Source of the DNA: Bimastos eiseni
Taxonomy: Eukaryota; Annelida; Clitellata; Crassiclitellata; Lumbricidae
Assembly: GCA_959347315.1 (NCBI GenBank)
Contig: OY365811.1
Location: 40,667,446-40,731,445, forward strand
DNA: 64,000 nucleotides
Direction of reading: 5' to 3'
The notes beneath the pieces are model-generated. The model did not search any database and was not told where the DNA came from. It saw only the letters and a program-made list of their open reading frames with translations. Positions 9,927 through 21,800 of this stretch are shown piece after piece. Every line of letters starts with the position of its first letter. Positions within the stretch are counted from its first letter, which is position 1. A program made the position numbers and the translations under genes.

Positions 9927-12400
9927 GTCTCTCTCTCTCTCTGTTTGTCGGTCTCTTTCTATCTATTGGCCTATAAATAAATCTAAGTCCGATGTGGCTT
10001 ACAAGTGAATGGTCAGTGGTTGATAGCTAATCGCTAAAGCATGGAAAACGAGCAATGACGACTTAGATAAGAATATGTCAGTAGGCCTAGAGATACGACT
10101 AGAAAAAGTGGCGTTGGATTAGACCTACTGTTAATACACGTTAATGCTCTGATCATTAGGTTCGCACGTACAAACCCAATTAATAAACATAACTGGCGTC
10201 GAGCATACTTGAAGCCGTGCAGTTGTCACTCATCTCTCAGCTTAGGCAAGACGAAGAGACACTTAAACGCTTTACAGTACTTATATAGTTAACACTGGGG
10301 TCAAAAGGATTCATTGTTGCTCACTATATATAAACTCAGCGTATAAGTACTCCATCTGGTAATAGAGAATGTAAAATAAAACTGTTAATTGCTTACTAAA
10401 CGGGAACTCCAATAGCCGTAGAACATTGTATGTTTAGTTATCACTTAGGCCCTATGGGCAACCTAATGGAAATAACTTCCTGGGTCATTTTTCACCCTAG
10501 TGATAAAACAAGGGTTAGGTTAAATCGAGCTGCCAGACACTTCATTTCGGAATGCAATCAGTAAATGTTTGCCTTGTCATAGGTCTGACTGGTATCCTAC
10601 AGGTACTAATATATGGAAGGGACATAAGCCGACGAAAACTGGGTAATCGACCTAGATTACGCGTGTGACAGTATCCGGGCCATTTGCAGGATAAATCGGG
10701 AGTTACTTTTGTATTTATTAACGATATGAAACGACTTGATATATAGGACGTGCAATAACAAGTAAAATATGCTCAAAGGAAGATCTTTGACTGGAGTTGC
10801 ATAAATTTGTAAGAACTTTTCGGCGATTGTACGTTCAAAGTTATCCTGCCGAGTACCCGGATATCACTTTATTCATTACATAGCCAATCACATACATCGC
10901 CTTAATAGTCCCAGGACTGGTAGGCGGTCATATCTGACTGACAAACATGACCAAAGATAGACATAGGCCTAGTATACAACGGAAACATGATTGCACATAC
11001 ACCAATTTCAACCGGCGCTTAGAAAACCTACCGTGATTCAGAATGGAACCTAGGGATACAGAGCTTGGACAAAGTCTGGCGACCAACAAGCATGCCGGAG
11101 TTTCATTTTCCTCGATCTTGTTTTTAAGCGTATTTGACAGAGCATAGAAGAAGACTATAAGTAAAAAAGTAAAAATGACAAGTCAAAGCGTGAACATTGC
11201 TTACACTGCAGCTAAGTAATGCACCGGTTCATAATGAAATTTTGAAAGTCGAAAGGCTATCGCGTATGGTCTAGACTGCGATAAATATTTGGTAATCGAA
11301 ATTGGGCCTATATAATACCAATGTAGAGGCAACCCCAGCGTTACATTCTCCACACCCGTCCCTCGAGTGAACACCAATTATATTGGGTAATGGTATGAGC
11401 TCCCACGCATCAGCCAATCAGGTCAATTGACCAGCAAAAAACAAGTTGCATAATTGCATATAATATTAATTATTCAGTACTCAGATTAATTGTAATTAAT
11501 TGCAAACTTTAAGGTAATTAAATATCTAAACTTACATATAATATTCAATCTGTGTTAAGTCAAATAATATTTGACAAATTCCACACCTAGGCCTAAACGT
11601 AACGGGGTTCAATGCGGGTGGACAGCAGAGATCCCACATCGACGTCACTTGCGGTAGGAAAATATGGTTTAAAGCCCATTTGGGACTATTATCATATGGG
11701 CCTCATGTGGCTTGTTGCTGTGAGGAAGGTAGGCAATTTCCGGCAGACTTTGTTTGATTGCTTGTAATATCAAGATGGGCGTGGTGTATTGTCGTTGGTT
11801 GCATTATGTTTCAGACAGCACAGACATTTTAGGGTTGGGTTGTCAAAATGATAACCGCAACGTATTTTGTGCGTGCTGACTGGAATAACAGAGGGTGCAC
11901 TATACACACAAGTACATTGTATAGTTTCGTATGCAACCTGTATGCAGTGTGCAGGTGGTGTACACTAGAGGGTTATGGGTGCGGAGGATCGCAACGCTCG
12001 GGCTGCCTCTGTAGTGTACACCTAATGTACACTTAATATGCTCACCCAATTTGGATGACCAATTATTTATCGCAGCCCAAGCCATACGCGATAGAGAAAT
12101 GTTTCTCCGCCTTGTTCTATTTTCACAATTTCATTCATTTCATTAAAGTTTCTTCCAAATTCTGTCTTGTTCCAAAAGCGCTAGCAACATGATAGGCCTA
12201 TGGCAGGAAGTTCAAGGCCCTCTGGATTACACATGTACTCATCTCCTTTGAGGATTTGATAATTTTGGCGAGCGAGAAATGCTTAATTCTTTAATAAAAG
12301 GCTTGTAGAGCAGGGCTCATGCCCGGTGACTCCCCTTGCTTTCTAAGAGACGTGTGTCAAAGGCTCAAAGCTGACAGCGCTCTATTTTGCTGGTGACCTG
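8650..12400. other. Non-coding stretch
   Basis: No gene recognised. Includes a GAT/GGT run (8947-9009), TCTG/TCTC runs (9445-9480, 9870-9960) and four TAGGCCTA palindromes (10082, 10964, 11588, 12193). The sequence at 10000-11600 appears unique and AT-rich, without simple repeats or long open frames. Confidence 0.5.
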
Positions 12401-12404
12401 GCAG

Positions 12405-12690
12405 CAGAGGTGTAACAAGCGGGGGGGGCAGAGGGCCCGGCCTTCCAGTTTCAAAACTGGGGGGGAGGGAGGGCAAAGCCCCCCAGTTTTAGTGCTCAGT
12501 GCCCCCCAAATCGGTTCTTTTTATGTTTATCCGATAGATTTTTAAGATGACTTTTGTTAAGATAATTTGTGCTCCCTTTTTTAAATTAATGGGGGGGGGG
12601 CAAAATTCAAAAAGTGGGAGGGAAAAATTTTTTTTTTACATTATGCCCCTCCACTTTAGTACGTACGCCGCAGGGCAGTTCGCCGCGAAT
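12405..12690 (-). mobile_element. Degenerate copy of the hAT-like MITE
   Basis: It begins with CAGAGGTGTAACAAG, the same terminal sequence as the complete element at 57987-58288. It then follows that element in reverse complement: G-rich block, GCCCCCCAGTTTTAGTG, AACCGATTTGGGG-type core, CATAATTT near the far end. The distal terminus is eroded near 12690, and I see no exact target-site duplication. Confidence 0.7.
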
Positions 12691-13243
12691 AAGGAATATA
12701 TTTTTAAATAGCACGCTATCTAATTCAAAACTATTAAAAGTTATTAAGCGACTCACGAATTAAATTTTAAACACAACAATTATTGTCGCTTATTAAGCAA
12801 CTCGCAAATGAAATTGAAACACAATTGTCAAGTGCACCAAATACGCTTTTAGAAATGGAAATGGCAACCATGAATCTGGGCGTTAGGCCCCTATATACCA
12901 TCGTAAAAACATTAATTTCTGCCTTCTCGTAATCTGTGATGACTGTTGTTGGCTGTGCAAGCGATTCGAGCTCTGCTATTTACCTCAACATAGCAACATA
13001 CGTCGCAGCCTTTGCTTCTAAGAAGCGTCAGCGTCAGCCTTTAAACCATAAATTTAGCAAATGTTTGATTAATTCGCGGCTGCCAACTGCGGCGAACTGT
13101 CCTAGAACCATTTTGCTACTGTATTAGTTGACCTTATAGTCACGTACGCATGTGGGAGGGGTCCACAAAATGTTCGCGGTGCAGCAGAGGAAGGGGCCCT
13201 AAAATACGTTTGTTTGCGTATGTACTACGTAATATCTGAATGG

Positions 13244-13382
13244 GCCCTATATATATATATACATATATATATACATATATATATACATATATATATACAT
13301 ATATATATACATATATATATACATATATATATACATATATATATATAATTACATATATATATATATATATATAATTATATAC
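13244..13382. repeat. 10-bp (ATATATATAC)n repeat
   Basis: A regular 10-bp period of four AT units plus AC, about eight copies, then a pure AT tract. Confidence 0.9.
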
Positions 13383-13684
13383 GATTCATGCGCACATACA
13401 TGCCCACACACGCTCGCAAATGCATCATACGCATATGCAAACATACAATCATGTATACATACATGCACGAATGCATACTTGCATACATATAGTGTAATTT
13501 GCATAGAAACACGCGTGTATACAATTATGTTGGCAGGATTTTCTATCCTACGATATTATCAGATGACGATTCAAAGTCTGAACCGTGTACAATGAATAGG
13601 AACAGAACGAAGTCCATATATACAAAGGGTGACGCTTAAACAGTGTCTAGAAACTCACTAGAACTATAGATGCCTGCCTTCCAC

Positions 13685-13690
13685 AAGTAC

Positions 13691-13723
<33 letters not shown>

Positions 13724-13737
13724 CACATACACACACA
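13685..13737. repeat. (CA)n microsatellite
   Basis: CA dinucleotides with TACA and GCA interruptions. Just downstream (13751) is a TTTATATAGCGCC motif, the reverse-strand end of the retroposon tail family. Confidence 0.85.
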
Positions 13738-13759
13738 TTCATTACAGAGATTTATATAG

Positions 13760-15050
13760 CGCCCCTTGAAGGCTACTACTCAAAAGCGCTCCCGACTCCA
13801 GCACGTTTAAAAAGAACTCCATGCTGTAGGCACATATTAAATGCCTTCATAATGCATTCACATATAGGTCAACATATTTATTACTTGCATAAATGCATTC
13901 GTATATGCATACACACATTCATTCATGCATGCATGAATGTATGAATGGTAGGCTATATGGGCATACTTACTTACATAAACGTGCAAATAGGCTTCGAATC
14001 TAAATCGAAGACTGATATAGACGGTATTGCTAGATGTGCGTGGCTACCAGACATTGTAGGCGCCTCACCGCTAAAAACAGCAACAGAAATTCCTGCGCCA
14101 ACCAGGCACTTAGTCAATATGCGAGACAAAATAATCTACTCTCATCAGAGATTACTTTTCAGGTCAATTGGTCGAAGGTTCAACAAAAATAATCAGCGAA
14201 CGTAAAATGCACGGGAGTTGGAAGTTTCTGCCCAACGAACACTGAAATTGGGGTATAGGCCAAATTATATCGATGATAGGTTACTATTGAAAAAACGATT
14301 TCGACATGTGTACATATTGGAAGCAGCTGTTAGGACGTCAGGCTGAGTAGACCTATTAACTTAACGACCCAATGCTGGTTCCACTGGACTATCATTTATT
14401 CAAAGACACAGGAGTGACTATCACGTGTGTGAAGCAGTGGTGAACTTCAAGTAATGATTCTTTGCTATATATTAAATCTTCATCGTCTAATTATATATGA
14501 AGCAACGATTCATTGTTTTATAATCGTCACACTGAATGCGTGCAAAGTTCGGTAGGTGGCGAAAGAGGATCAGAATTTTGAACCCTGATCTGTTGTGCAA
14601 GATTCACGTTATTTAGGCGCGTAGTAAACGACAGCTTAATAATGATAATAATATTAATAAATGACTCACAGTCCAGTGATGATGATAATGATAACGACGA
14701 CGACGACAACGATGATGATAATAATAGTAATAATAATTTCGAATTATTTTCAAACTGACAAAACGCTGGATGATTACAAAGAGAGTAAGAACGAATGATG
14801 ACAAATTATTACAAGTCAAATTCAACTGTAGGCAGTCATTCAAGGGGCCCATTGCGTTATACATGTAATTTTATCCACGTCGCTGCTTAGCGAAAAAGGA
14901 ACTAGTTAACCTTATGGGGATTCTGGTATCGAACTCGATTCCTCAGCTCAGCGTCCTATTGTATTCTATAACTCTGTGACTTTCCTCTTAAAGGGTTGAC
15001 GCCTAATTCATTTTAAGTGTCTGTAACGATTACTTTGGGTGATTCTGTTT
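13760..15050. other. Non-coding stretch before the NAT gene
   Basis: No gene recognised. Contains AAT/GAT triplet runs at 14640-14740. The sequence near 15001-15053 looks like the end of an intron (see next entry). Confidence 0.5.
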
Positions 15051-15152
15051 CAGCGAAAGCCTTAGGTGCTACCACAATTAGGGAGATTTCTCAGTCACTG
15101 GAAAGAATAACTTGGCCGATTTATCCTCCACCGGAATTATAAATCTTTTGAG
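15041..15152 (+). other. Putative 5' UTR exon of the NAT gene
   Basis: GATTCTGTTTCAG ending at 15053 is a good splice acceptor about 100 bases before the ATG, suggesting a 5' UTR intron. A TTATAAAT sequence sits at about 15136-15143, only 10-17 bases before the ATG, too close to act as a conventional TATA box for this start. Confidence 0.4.
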
Positions 15153-15381
15153 ATGAGTCTTTCGAAGGACGAGGCAATCCGGTTCGTTGAGGGTCCGCTA
15201 GGACTCCCTGACCCAGAAGGGAAATTGCGGAAGGACAAGGCGGCCTTCCTAGAAGACGTCATTGTCGCCTTTCATCGTCATCTTCCGTTCCAGACGATTT
15301 CCAATATGGCCGTCAGACCGGAAGAGAGGGACGTACCTACGTGGGAACAGGTCAAAGAGGACATGTTTCGTGGCAGAGGAG
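15153..15381 (+). CDS. NAT coding exon 1
   Basis: Codons 1-76 plus one base. Ends ...RGRGG at the donor GTAAGG. The preceding context TTTTGAG-ATG has G at -3. It covers the N-terminal helical bundle. Confidence 0.82.
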
Positions 15382-17957
15382 GTAAGGTCGTCAGGATCAG
15401 CCTGATTATCCCTCGGGATGAACCGAATGTAAGATTTCATGCCGAGTACCGAGTACTACGAGTGAGTAGGACCGAGTCCGAGCACTGAGTATCGAATATT
15501 TAAAAAAAGGTACTTTGTCTTAAATTTTAGTTTGGCAGTTTGAATTTTTTAAAGCATTATTTGGTCGTTTCTCAGTCTACACTAGTAAGTAGTATCTAGT
15601 CAGTACTACTAGCAACAGTATTTGTGTTTTTATTATTTTGATACTCTTATCCATTGTTTGTCTGAGTCCGAGTAATGCCGAGTCGAGTATCCGAGCCAAG
15701 TTTCAGTTCATCCCTATGGCTCTCTCCCCACGCTCCTTCGTTTAATACCTGACAACAGTATTTGTATCCACTCCAAAGTGAAAGGTTACCTCTGAAAGAG
15801 TTCCTACCCTAACTTAATTCCCTAAGATCTCTGATCCTTCAGCGAAACCCTCATTAGCAGACCCGTTGCCTCTCTCACTGGTCTCCCTGGTAGTCGAACT
15901 CTTCCTCCGGAAATCAGACTCGCTTATATACGACGCAGCGCTTGTGAATAAGCTGTACCCTGCAGTTAGCTTTGGGGCAACGCTTTTAAGAAACGTGGAT
16001 TTCTGCTATGTATTCATGTTCCACTTGTGTGATTGGTCTCAATGTGTTCTGTTACGCTTGGTAAACAAAAGGTAAACGTCATGTTTTGCTCGGATGGTTA
16101 CGGATCAGTCGAGTGTATCTATCGTTGCTGCTATTTTCAACGGTCTGTGGTTCTTCAATGATTTATTGGCCAATATGGTTTATCCAGTGGTCTCTGGTTC
16201 TTGGTTTGGTCCAGGTTCCTTTATTGGTCCTACTGGTACTTTTATTAGTCCGCCTTGCTCTTAAATTGGTTTCTTGTTATTAAATTGCCCTGGTTCTTCA
16301 GAGGTCTTTTGTTCCTCAATTGTTCTCTGTTCCCTCAGCGGTCCATTGTTCTTAAACTGGTTTCTATTTCTTCAATTGATTCCTGCTTACCCAGTTGATC
16401 TGATTTGTATAAAATACTCTTATACTCTGTCTGTGTGCTCTATTTCCTAAGTCTTTGACTCAGGCTCTTAACCCTTTAACGACCAGCGTGTACTAAAGTG
16501 CAATCATGTAATGCAAAACCAGTAAAACCGGTCGCTAAAGGGTTAAATTGGTCTCTGCTTTACAAAGTTCGTTCTTTGATTCTTAAGGTCTAATGTCCTG
16601 AAAGTGCATTCTAGTTCCTATCCATGTCCTATCCTTCTATCCTGCCTAGCTCTCTTCATAAACCCTGATAGTGAATTCTTTATTTCCTCGCTCTATCCTT
16701 AAACCCTGATGGCCTATTCTATTTCCTAGGTCTCTGTTTCTCCCTCAACTACTTCGCCAGTGAGTTGCTTCGAAGCCTCGGTTTTTCCATTTTCCTCGTC
16801 TACGGACAAACGGACCTCCAGAAGGACAACGTTCACGCGATCGTCATCGTCCAGGGCCTCCTCCGGCCAAGTGACACCTTCCTAGTCGACGTCGGGTTAG
16901 GGTACGCCACCCTTCGAGCCGTATCCCTGGACTTCGAAAAGGAATCTCCGCTCTACCATGACTCCTTCCAACCCTACAAGTACGTCCACATCGAGGACTC
17001 TGACGCCGGAGTCACACGCTTTCGGAAATTTGCTCGGCTCCACAACCGGATCCGAAACAACGATCCGAGGTTTTTCCCGGTCGTGGTAGACGGATGGGCA
17101 CACGTCTACCATTTCACCCTTGAACCGCAGAGCGTTGAGAAATTGAGGGAGTTGTTTGCCACTGGGGTGCGTTGAAAATTGGTGAAGGTTTGCGAATGGT
17201 TTCGGATATTGTACAGTATTGTTTCTGCTCATTTATGAAGCGTTTCCTACAGCATGAGCCCTCTTCAGAAGTGCATCCCATTGCGATGTAGCCCAAGTGT
17301 CAAACATTTTGTAATGGCGGGCCAGTAGCAATATTTTCCAGCAAGTAGCGGGCTGAGTGCCAAAGTCGAGTGAGAAAATGGCCAAATGGGGTAAGGATCT
17401 CAGATGGGTCGTACCAACAGTTGAACTAGGCTTTTAAAACGTAATTCTCATATGCATTATCAATTACAAGCATCACAGAAAACTCACAGAGCCCTGAAAT
17501 TGACAAACTAGATCTTTAATTTTCAATTGTGTTGTTTTTAGACACGGCTTCGCGGGCCACAAATGGGCCTGCTCTTTGACACCTCTACCCTAGAGAAATA
17601 TGGCTCTTATGGCGCTATATCAAAAATCATCGACCTGTAGATTTTATTATAAGAACATATTTGGATGTGTCTTCATTGTTCCAGATCTATCGAAACCTAT
17701 CGATTCCTGCGAGTACCACACTTCGCATCGTCCACTGGGTGGATGGACGAGCAACAGCCGTTCGAAACGAGGCTCTTCTCCAAGAAGAGGAGGCAGACGA
17801 GAGGGAGGACCATGGTCCGGAGGGAGGGAAGCTGAAGCGACTGAAGTCCACACCGTTGGGGACGGATGCTCAAATACTCCACGAAATACTCCGCCAATTT
17901 CCTCAGTTTGATGAGGAACTCGTGAGACGAGCTATAACCATCTGGCGAACATTTTAG
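15153..17957 (+). CDS. Arylamine N-acetyltransferase, three coding exons
   Basis: Coding exons 15153-15381, 16730-17166 and 17685-17957 join in phase to 312 residues plus stop. The family transfers acetyl from acetyl-CoA to arylamines and hydrazines through a Cys-His-Asp triad in the cytosol. Residues about 32-55 (FLEDVIVAFHRHLPFQ) match the N-terminal helical domain. Splicing exon 1 to exon 2 creates RGGLCFSLNYF with catalytic C79; H112 lies in NVHAIVIV and D130 in LVDVGLG. The C-terminal part (TPLGTDAQILHEILRQF) resembles the family's last helices. An acidic insert EEEADEREDHGPEGG sits in exon 3. Vertebrate NATs normally have an undivided coding exon, so these introns are notable. Human and bacterial enzymes are usually about 275-295 residues. 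The intron 2 donor (GTGCGT) is the weakest junction. Confidence 0.82.
16100..16430. repeat. Degenerate TGGTTCTT/GGTCTCTGG repeats in NAT intron 1
   Basis: Loosely repeated units of about 25-30 bp (variants of TGGTCTCTGGTTCTT and ATTGGTCCTACTGGT) fill the middle of the intron. Too diverged to define a consensus by eye. Confidence 0.45.
16468..16546. repeat. 79-bp inverted repeat in NAT intron 1
   Basis: TTAACCCTTTAACGACC at 16468-16484 pairs with GGTCGCTAAAGGGTTAA at 16530-16546 with one mismatch, around a 45-base loop. It may be a small MITE or solo hairpin element. Confidence 0.75.
16730..17166 (+). CDS. NAT coding exon 2 with catalytic triad
   Basis: Starts after ATTTCCTAG. It supplies C79, H112, D130 and the beta-barrel domain, ending LRELFATG before GTGCGT. 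Staying in frame past the donor meets a stop after two codons, so an intron or a truncated protein must follow here. Confidence 0.82.
17295..17588 (+). mobile_element. MITE-like dispersed repeat, copy 1, in NAT intron 2
   Basis: About 290 bp, starting AGTGTCAAACATTTTGTAAT and ending GCTCTTTGACACCTCTA, so the ends are imperfect inverted repeats around TGTCAAA. A second copy lies at 18549-18825 in the same orientation. Shared blocks include CCAGTAGCAATATTTTCCAG and GCATTATCAATTACAA. The GGTGTCAAA end and CGCGGGCC subterminal motif recall hAT-type non-autonomous elements. Confidence 0.65.
17685..17957 (+). CDS. NAT coding exon 3
   Basis: Starts after CATTGTTCCAG in phase 0 and encodes IYRNLSIPASTTLRIVHW, the acidic insert and the C-terminal helices, ending in TAG. 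The last ~25 coding bases (ATAACCATCTGGCGAACATT) are repeated imperfectly just after the stop (ATCACCATCTAGCGAATGCT). Confidence 0.75.
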   Translation: MYRNLSIPASTTLRIVHWVDGRATAVRNEALLQEEEADEREDHGPEGGKLKRLKSTPLGTDAQILHEILRQFPQFDEELVRRAITIWRTF

Positions 17958-18219
17958 GAACGATCACCATCTAGCGAATGCTTTAAACTGGCATCTGGTA
18001 AACACCTACAACACAACGTATACAGTTTAAAGCCATTTCTCTTATGCGAAGCTGCCCACTTGGGGTGGCTGCGACCCACTTGAGACTTGTCTGCACTTTA
18101 GTGTCTTCTTTACTTGCAAGGACCTCCTTGCTATCTTCCACTTGCGTCCTTCTTGTTGTTCCGCGCATGCGCTCTGCTACGGCCTAGTCGAAGAGCTTTG
18201 TCTATATTGACCCTTCACC

Positions 18220-18355
18220 TTGGAACTGTCTTCCACAGTCCCTGCGCCTGGAATTTCTGACCCCTCTCACCTTTCCAGTTTCGGAGACGCGTTAAGATTT
18301 TTCTGTTGCCTTGCCCAAGAACAGACGCCCGTTGAGAGCGCTGCTGATTTGAGCG
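18220..18355. other. Short non-coding stretch before ATGT repeat
   Basis: No recognisable coding content; the open frame here runs into the tetranucleotide repeat. Confidence 0.4.
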
Positions 18356-18359
18356 GCAC

Positions 18360-18472
18360 TATGTATGTATGTATGTATGTACGTGTGTATGTATGTATGT
18401 ATGTATGTATGTACGTATGTATGTATGTATGTATGTATGTATGTATGTATGTATGTATGTATGTATGTATAT
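18360..18472. repeat. (ATGT)n microsatellite, about 28 units
   Basis: Nearly perfect ATGT units with three ACGT/GTGT variants. Immediately followed by ATTTATATAGCGCCC, a retroposon tail motif on the opposite strand. Confidence 0.93.
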
Positions 18473-18548
18473 GAACATTTATATAGCGCCCTACAAGAAC
18501 CTCACGAGAGCTATATCAATGCTTGATTACATTACATTACTTTAGATT

Positions 18549-18825
18549 AGGGCTGTCAAACTTTTTGCAATGGCGGACCAGTAGCAATATTTTCCAGCAA
18601 TTGGCGAGCCATAGTGTCTAAGGCGCATAAGGAAAATGGGATAGGGATCCCAGAGGAGGGCCATACAAACAGTTGAATTTGGCTTTGATAATGTGATTCT
18701 GATAAAATTATGCATTATCAATTACAAACAGCACAGAAAACTCATAACACTTTACAAATGACAAATTAGACCTTTATTGTCAACTGTGTTGCTCCGCGGG
18801 CCAGCAATATATCGTCCGCGGGTTA
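18549..18825 (+). mobile_element. MITE-like dispersed repeat, copy 2
   Basis: Same family as 17295-17588, starting GGCTGTCAAACTTTTTGCAA and ending near TCCGCGGGTTAT. The middle aligns by eye over its whole length with small indels. Confidence 0.65.
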
Positions 18826-21800
18826 TATCTCAAATAGATGCACTGACTTTAGTTCGAATTGCACAGGTTACGATTAGCGTAGCATAGCAAGGGTTTAATG
18901 CGGTTTAGTAGACGTCTGGGCTGTGTTAGAGCGTTTAGTCTATGATTCAGCGTTTCTGTGGAACACTTTAGCAGAAATTGAGAAATGGGACTATACTCAA
19001 ACAGTCAGTGTTATTATAATTGTTATTTTAACTGTTATTGTAATTTCTACAGTTTATATATCGTCGTGGCTAGATTGCTTTTATAATATTTTAAGGGAAT
19101 TTTTCTGATTTCAAGCCACTGTCTGAGTGAAATGATTCAACGCGTTATTTTTGGTCAGACACGACGATGCACAAGCAGACGGACAGAGACAGAGAAAGAG
19201 GAACAGATAAACCAACATAATTACATATAACGAGATATAGACGGATTCAGCGAGGGATATATATATATATATATATATATGCAGGCGAAGAGCAGACGGG
19301 TGGAAACATACCGAATGAGACATACACAGAGGGAGAGGGTCATACAGAGAGCGTCTGAGAAAGGATGGACTCTACAGTAAAGCAGGGCTAGCGAACAGAT
19401 CAAAGAAATCGGAAGCAACAAAAGAGGCTCTTGATTGTCCTTTGTAGTGCTTAATTAGGTGAAAACAACCGCCATCACGACCAGACACTTCATTGCGAGG
19501 CGAACGTCATTTCCGGTGATCAGTAGGTCAACGACTTGAGCTCGGCAAATAAAAGACTGGGAATTAAAACGTTACAACCTGTGAGATGACACTTGAGAAA
19601 ACATTTCCTATGAAGTTGAAAGGATTCGAAACACTTTATAGCAACGCAACGAATCTTTAGATTATTTGTACATCAGTAACAGCAAACACGACATCGATGA
19701 AGTAAAAATCACACACATCTGAAAAGAAATGGAATAGGGGAGGAAGAAGAAGGAAGATTAAGATACTGATGATGATGATGGTGATGATGATGATGATGAT
19801 GGTGGCGGTGGTAGAAGTAGCAGTTACGGTGGTGGTAGTAATTCATTTTCCTTCCTCAGTAAGCCTATCTTTTCCTTCTCTCGGAGTTTTCGCATTGGAA
19901 GCGTTAATTGCATGGCCACTACAGCTTTGAACTGCGCTATACAAATTGATACAATACACTTATATTTGCCTCGTAATTATGCTGGTTGGGAAAGTAGTTG
20001 AGTATACTCATGCATGGCTCAGTTCGCTAGGGAGTCAGTGCAGGAGAAACCTCGCGATATCCTTCCGCTAATACGACTTTCGAAATCCGCTCTCTCAGTT
20101 CACGGTCTTAAACGATGGCCACGTGACTGAGGCGGACGTCCACAAGTGTTTACACGTCAATTCTTTCGCCTCAATTAACTTCATTCGTATCTCTTGTATC
20201 TCATGTCAAATGTAAATTTCCAATCTGAGTGTGAGAAGATTGAACATCACGGTCTTGATGTCGATGAAACCCCATTGGCTCTGAGATGGAGCCCACTGCT
20301 CGAGTCACATACAGGAGTCCCAAGACGAAGTCTCTTAGGAAAATCAGTTTTTTGTATTGTATTTAAAATTTTATAGAATGCCTCTAGTGGGGTAAACCGT
20401 TCAGAAGCGTCGCCAATGCGCAATACCCCGCGAGATTAAGCAGATCTTGAGAAAAGCTAAAGAGGATGCCAGATAGAATTGTTGAGCGAATAGAAGTAGA
20501 AAGCGCGTTCCAAGGTGAACAACATATATTAAAGCAAATGAACTAGACTGCGTCATGGCAATTTTTTTGAATAGATGCCAACGGCTGATTTGGTTTAGAA
20601 TGAAATATTTATTAACGATTTTATGATTTTGAGCACGTGAATTTTCTCATTTTGTAGCGGACCCATTAATTAGTTTTAAACTAGCTGTAACAAAACGACA
20701 TTTAATTTTTGAATGGAACTTAAATGAAATGGGGAGAGATACATTTTCTGAATAGAAGATCGAGAAATAGCAATAGCAGTTTGTGAATAGATTCCATCGC
20801 GAATATGTGTTAGAGTAAATTTAGTTCCGGAGAGTTCACTCTAAAACAAAGTCCCAGGCCAAGTGAAATGTTTCAAACTCTGTTAGAACAATCTATCTCC
20901 TGTTTTGAGGAAGACTGTTTTGGGAGAGACTTTAAATCGTTACACCTAAAATTAATGCCTTCCTTTAGGATCTGATATTGTGTTTATTGCTCGCGATCGT
21001 ATCTCAACGTCGTCAATCTTGCTCGCTCGTGACAATCACTCGTAATGACAGAGCCACTTGTGGGAGTATCCAGCGATCATAACATTGCGACTGTAGCAGA
21101 CTCGCTGTCTACTTTGTTATTAAGAGCAAAACACAGAGACCGAACCAGAGCCTTACCCCTTCTCCACCTCGTTCAGAAGAGCATCGAAAACGTGCCTTTG
21201 CATTCGATATGTTCGAGAGGGGCTGAGGGTGCGTTCTTCTGCTGCTCGGAGCGTGGTTCGGGCTTCAACAGATGTAGACATTGCTCTTCGATATGGAACA
21301 GCAAGGACGGGAAGGCGATTGGGGTTCGAATCTCTGATTGTGTATCGGATGATACAGGTGTTTAACAGCGCACACATCTCAGGCAATCAAATTTGATTTG
21401 TGACCCATTGAAATACAAAATTATCCAAGTGTCTGAAATCGAGCTGCTACAAACGGTATCACAACTAGACATAGAGTAATAACAGCTCTAAGTAGCTCGG
21501 AATTCTTTGCAAATTAGCCTGTTTAGTTTAATAGGATATCCTTCCAAGCTTTCCTATTGCAAGCTGAGATGGTGTTCACTGATATAAGACTATCATCTAA
21601 AGTCCAAACATTTTCACAAGTTCACAGCACATTTCTGTAATTACCTTATTATGGAACTCGAAAAGAACTTCCTTCAATTATTATGATAATACAGCTGCTG
21701 CAATTTGCTCAGTCAGTGAGAACCTAAACAGCCAACTTGCAACCAGTCAGCTAATCAAACCAGCAATGAAATGCAATCAAACAATCGTAATTGCAATTTT

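Noticed and set aside
15136..15143. TATA box for NAT
   Set aside because: TTATAAAT is only 10-17 bases from the ATG and lies downstream of a good splice acceptor, so it is unlikely to direct this transcript.
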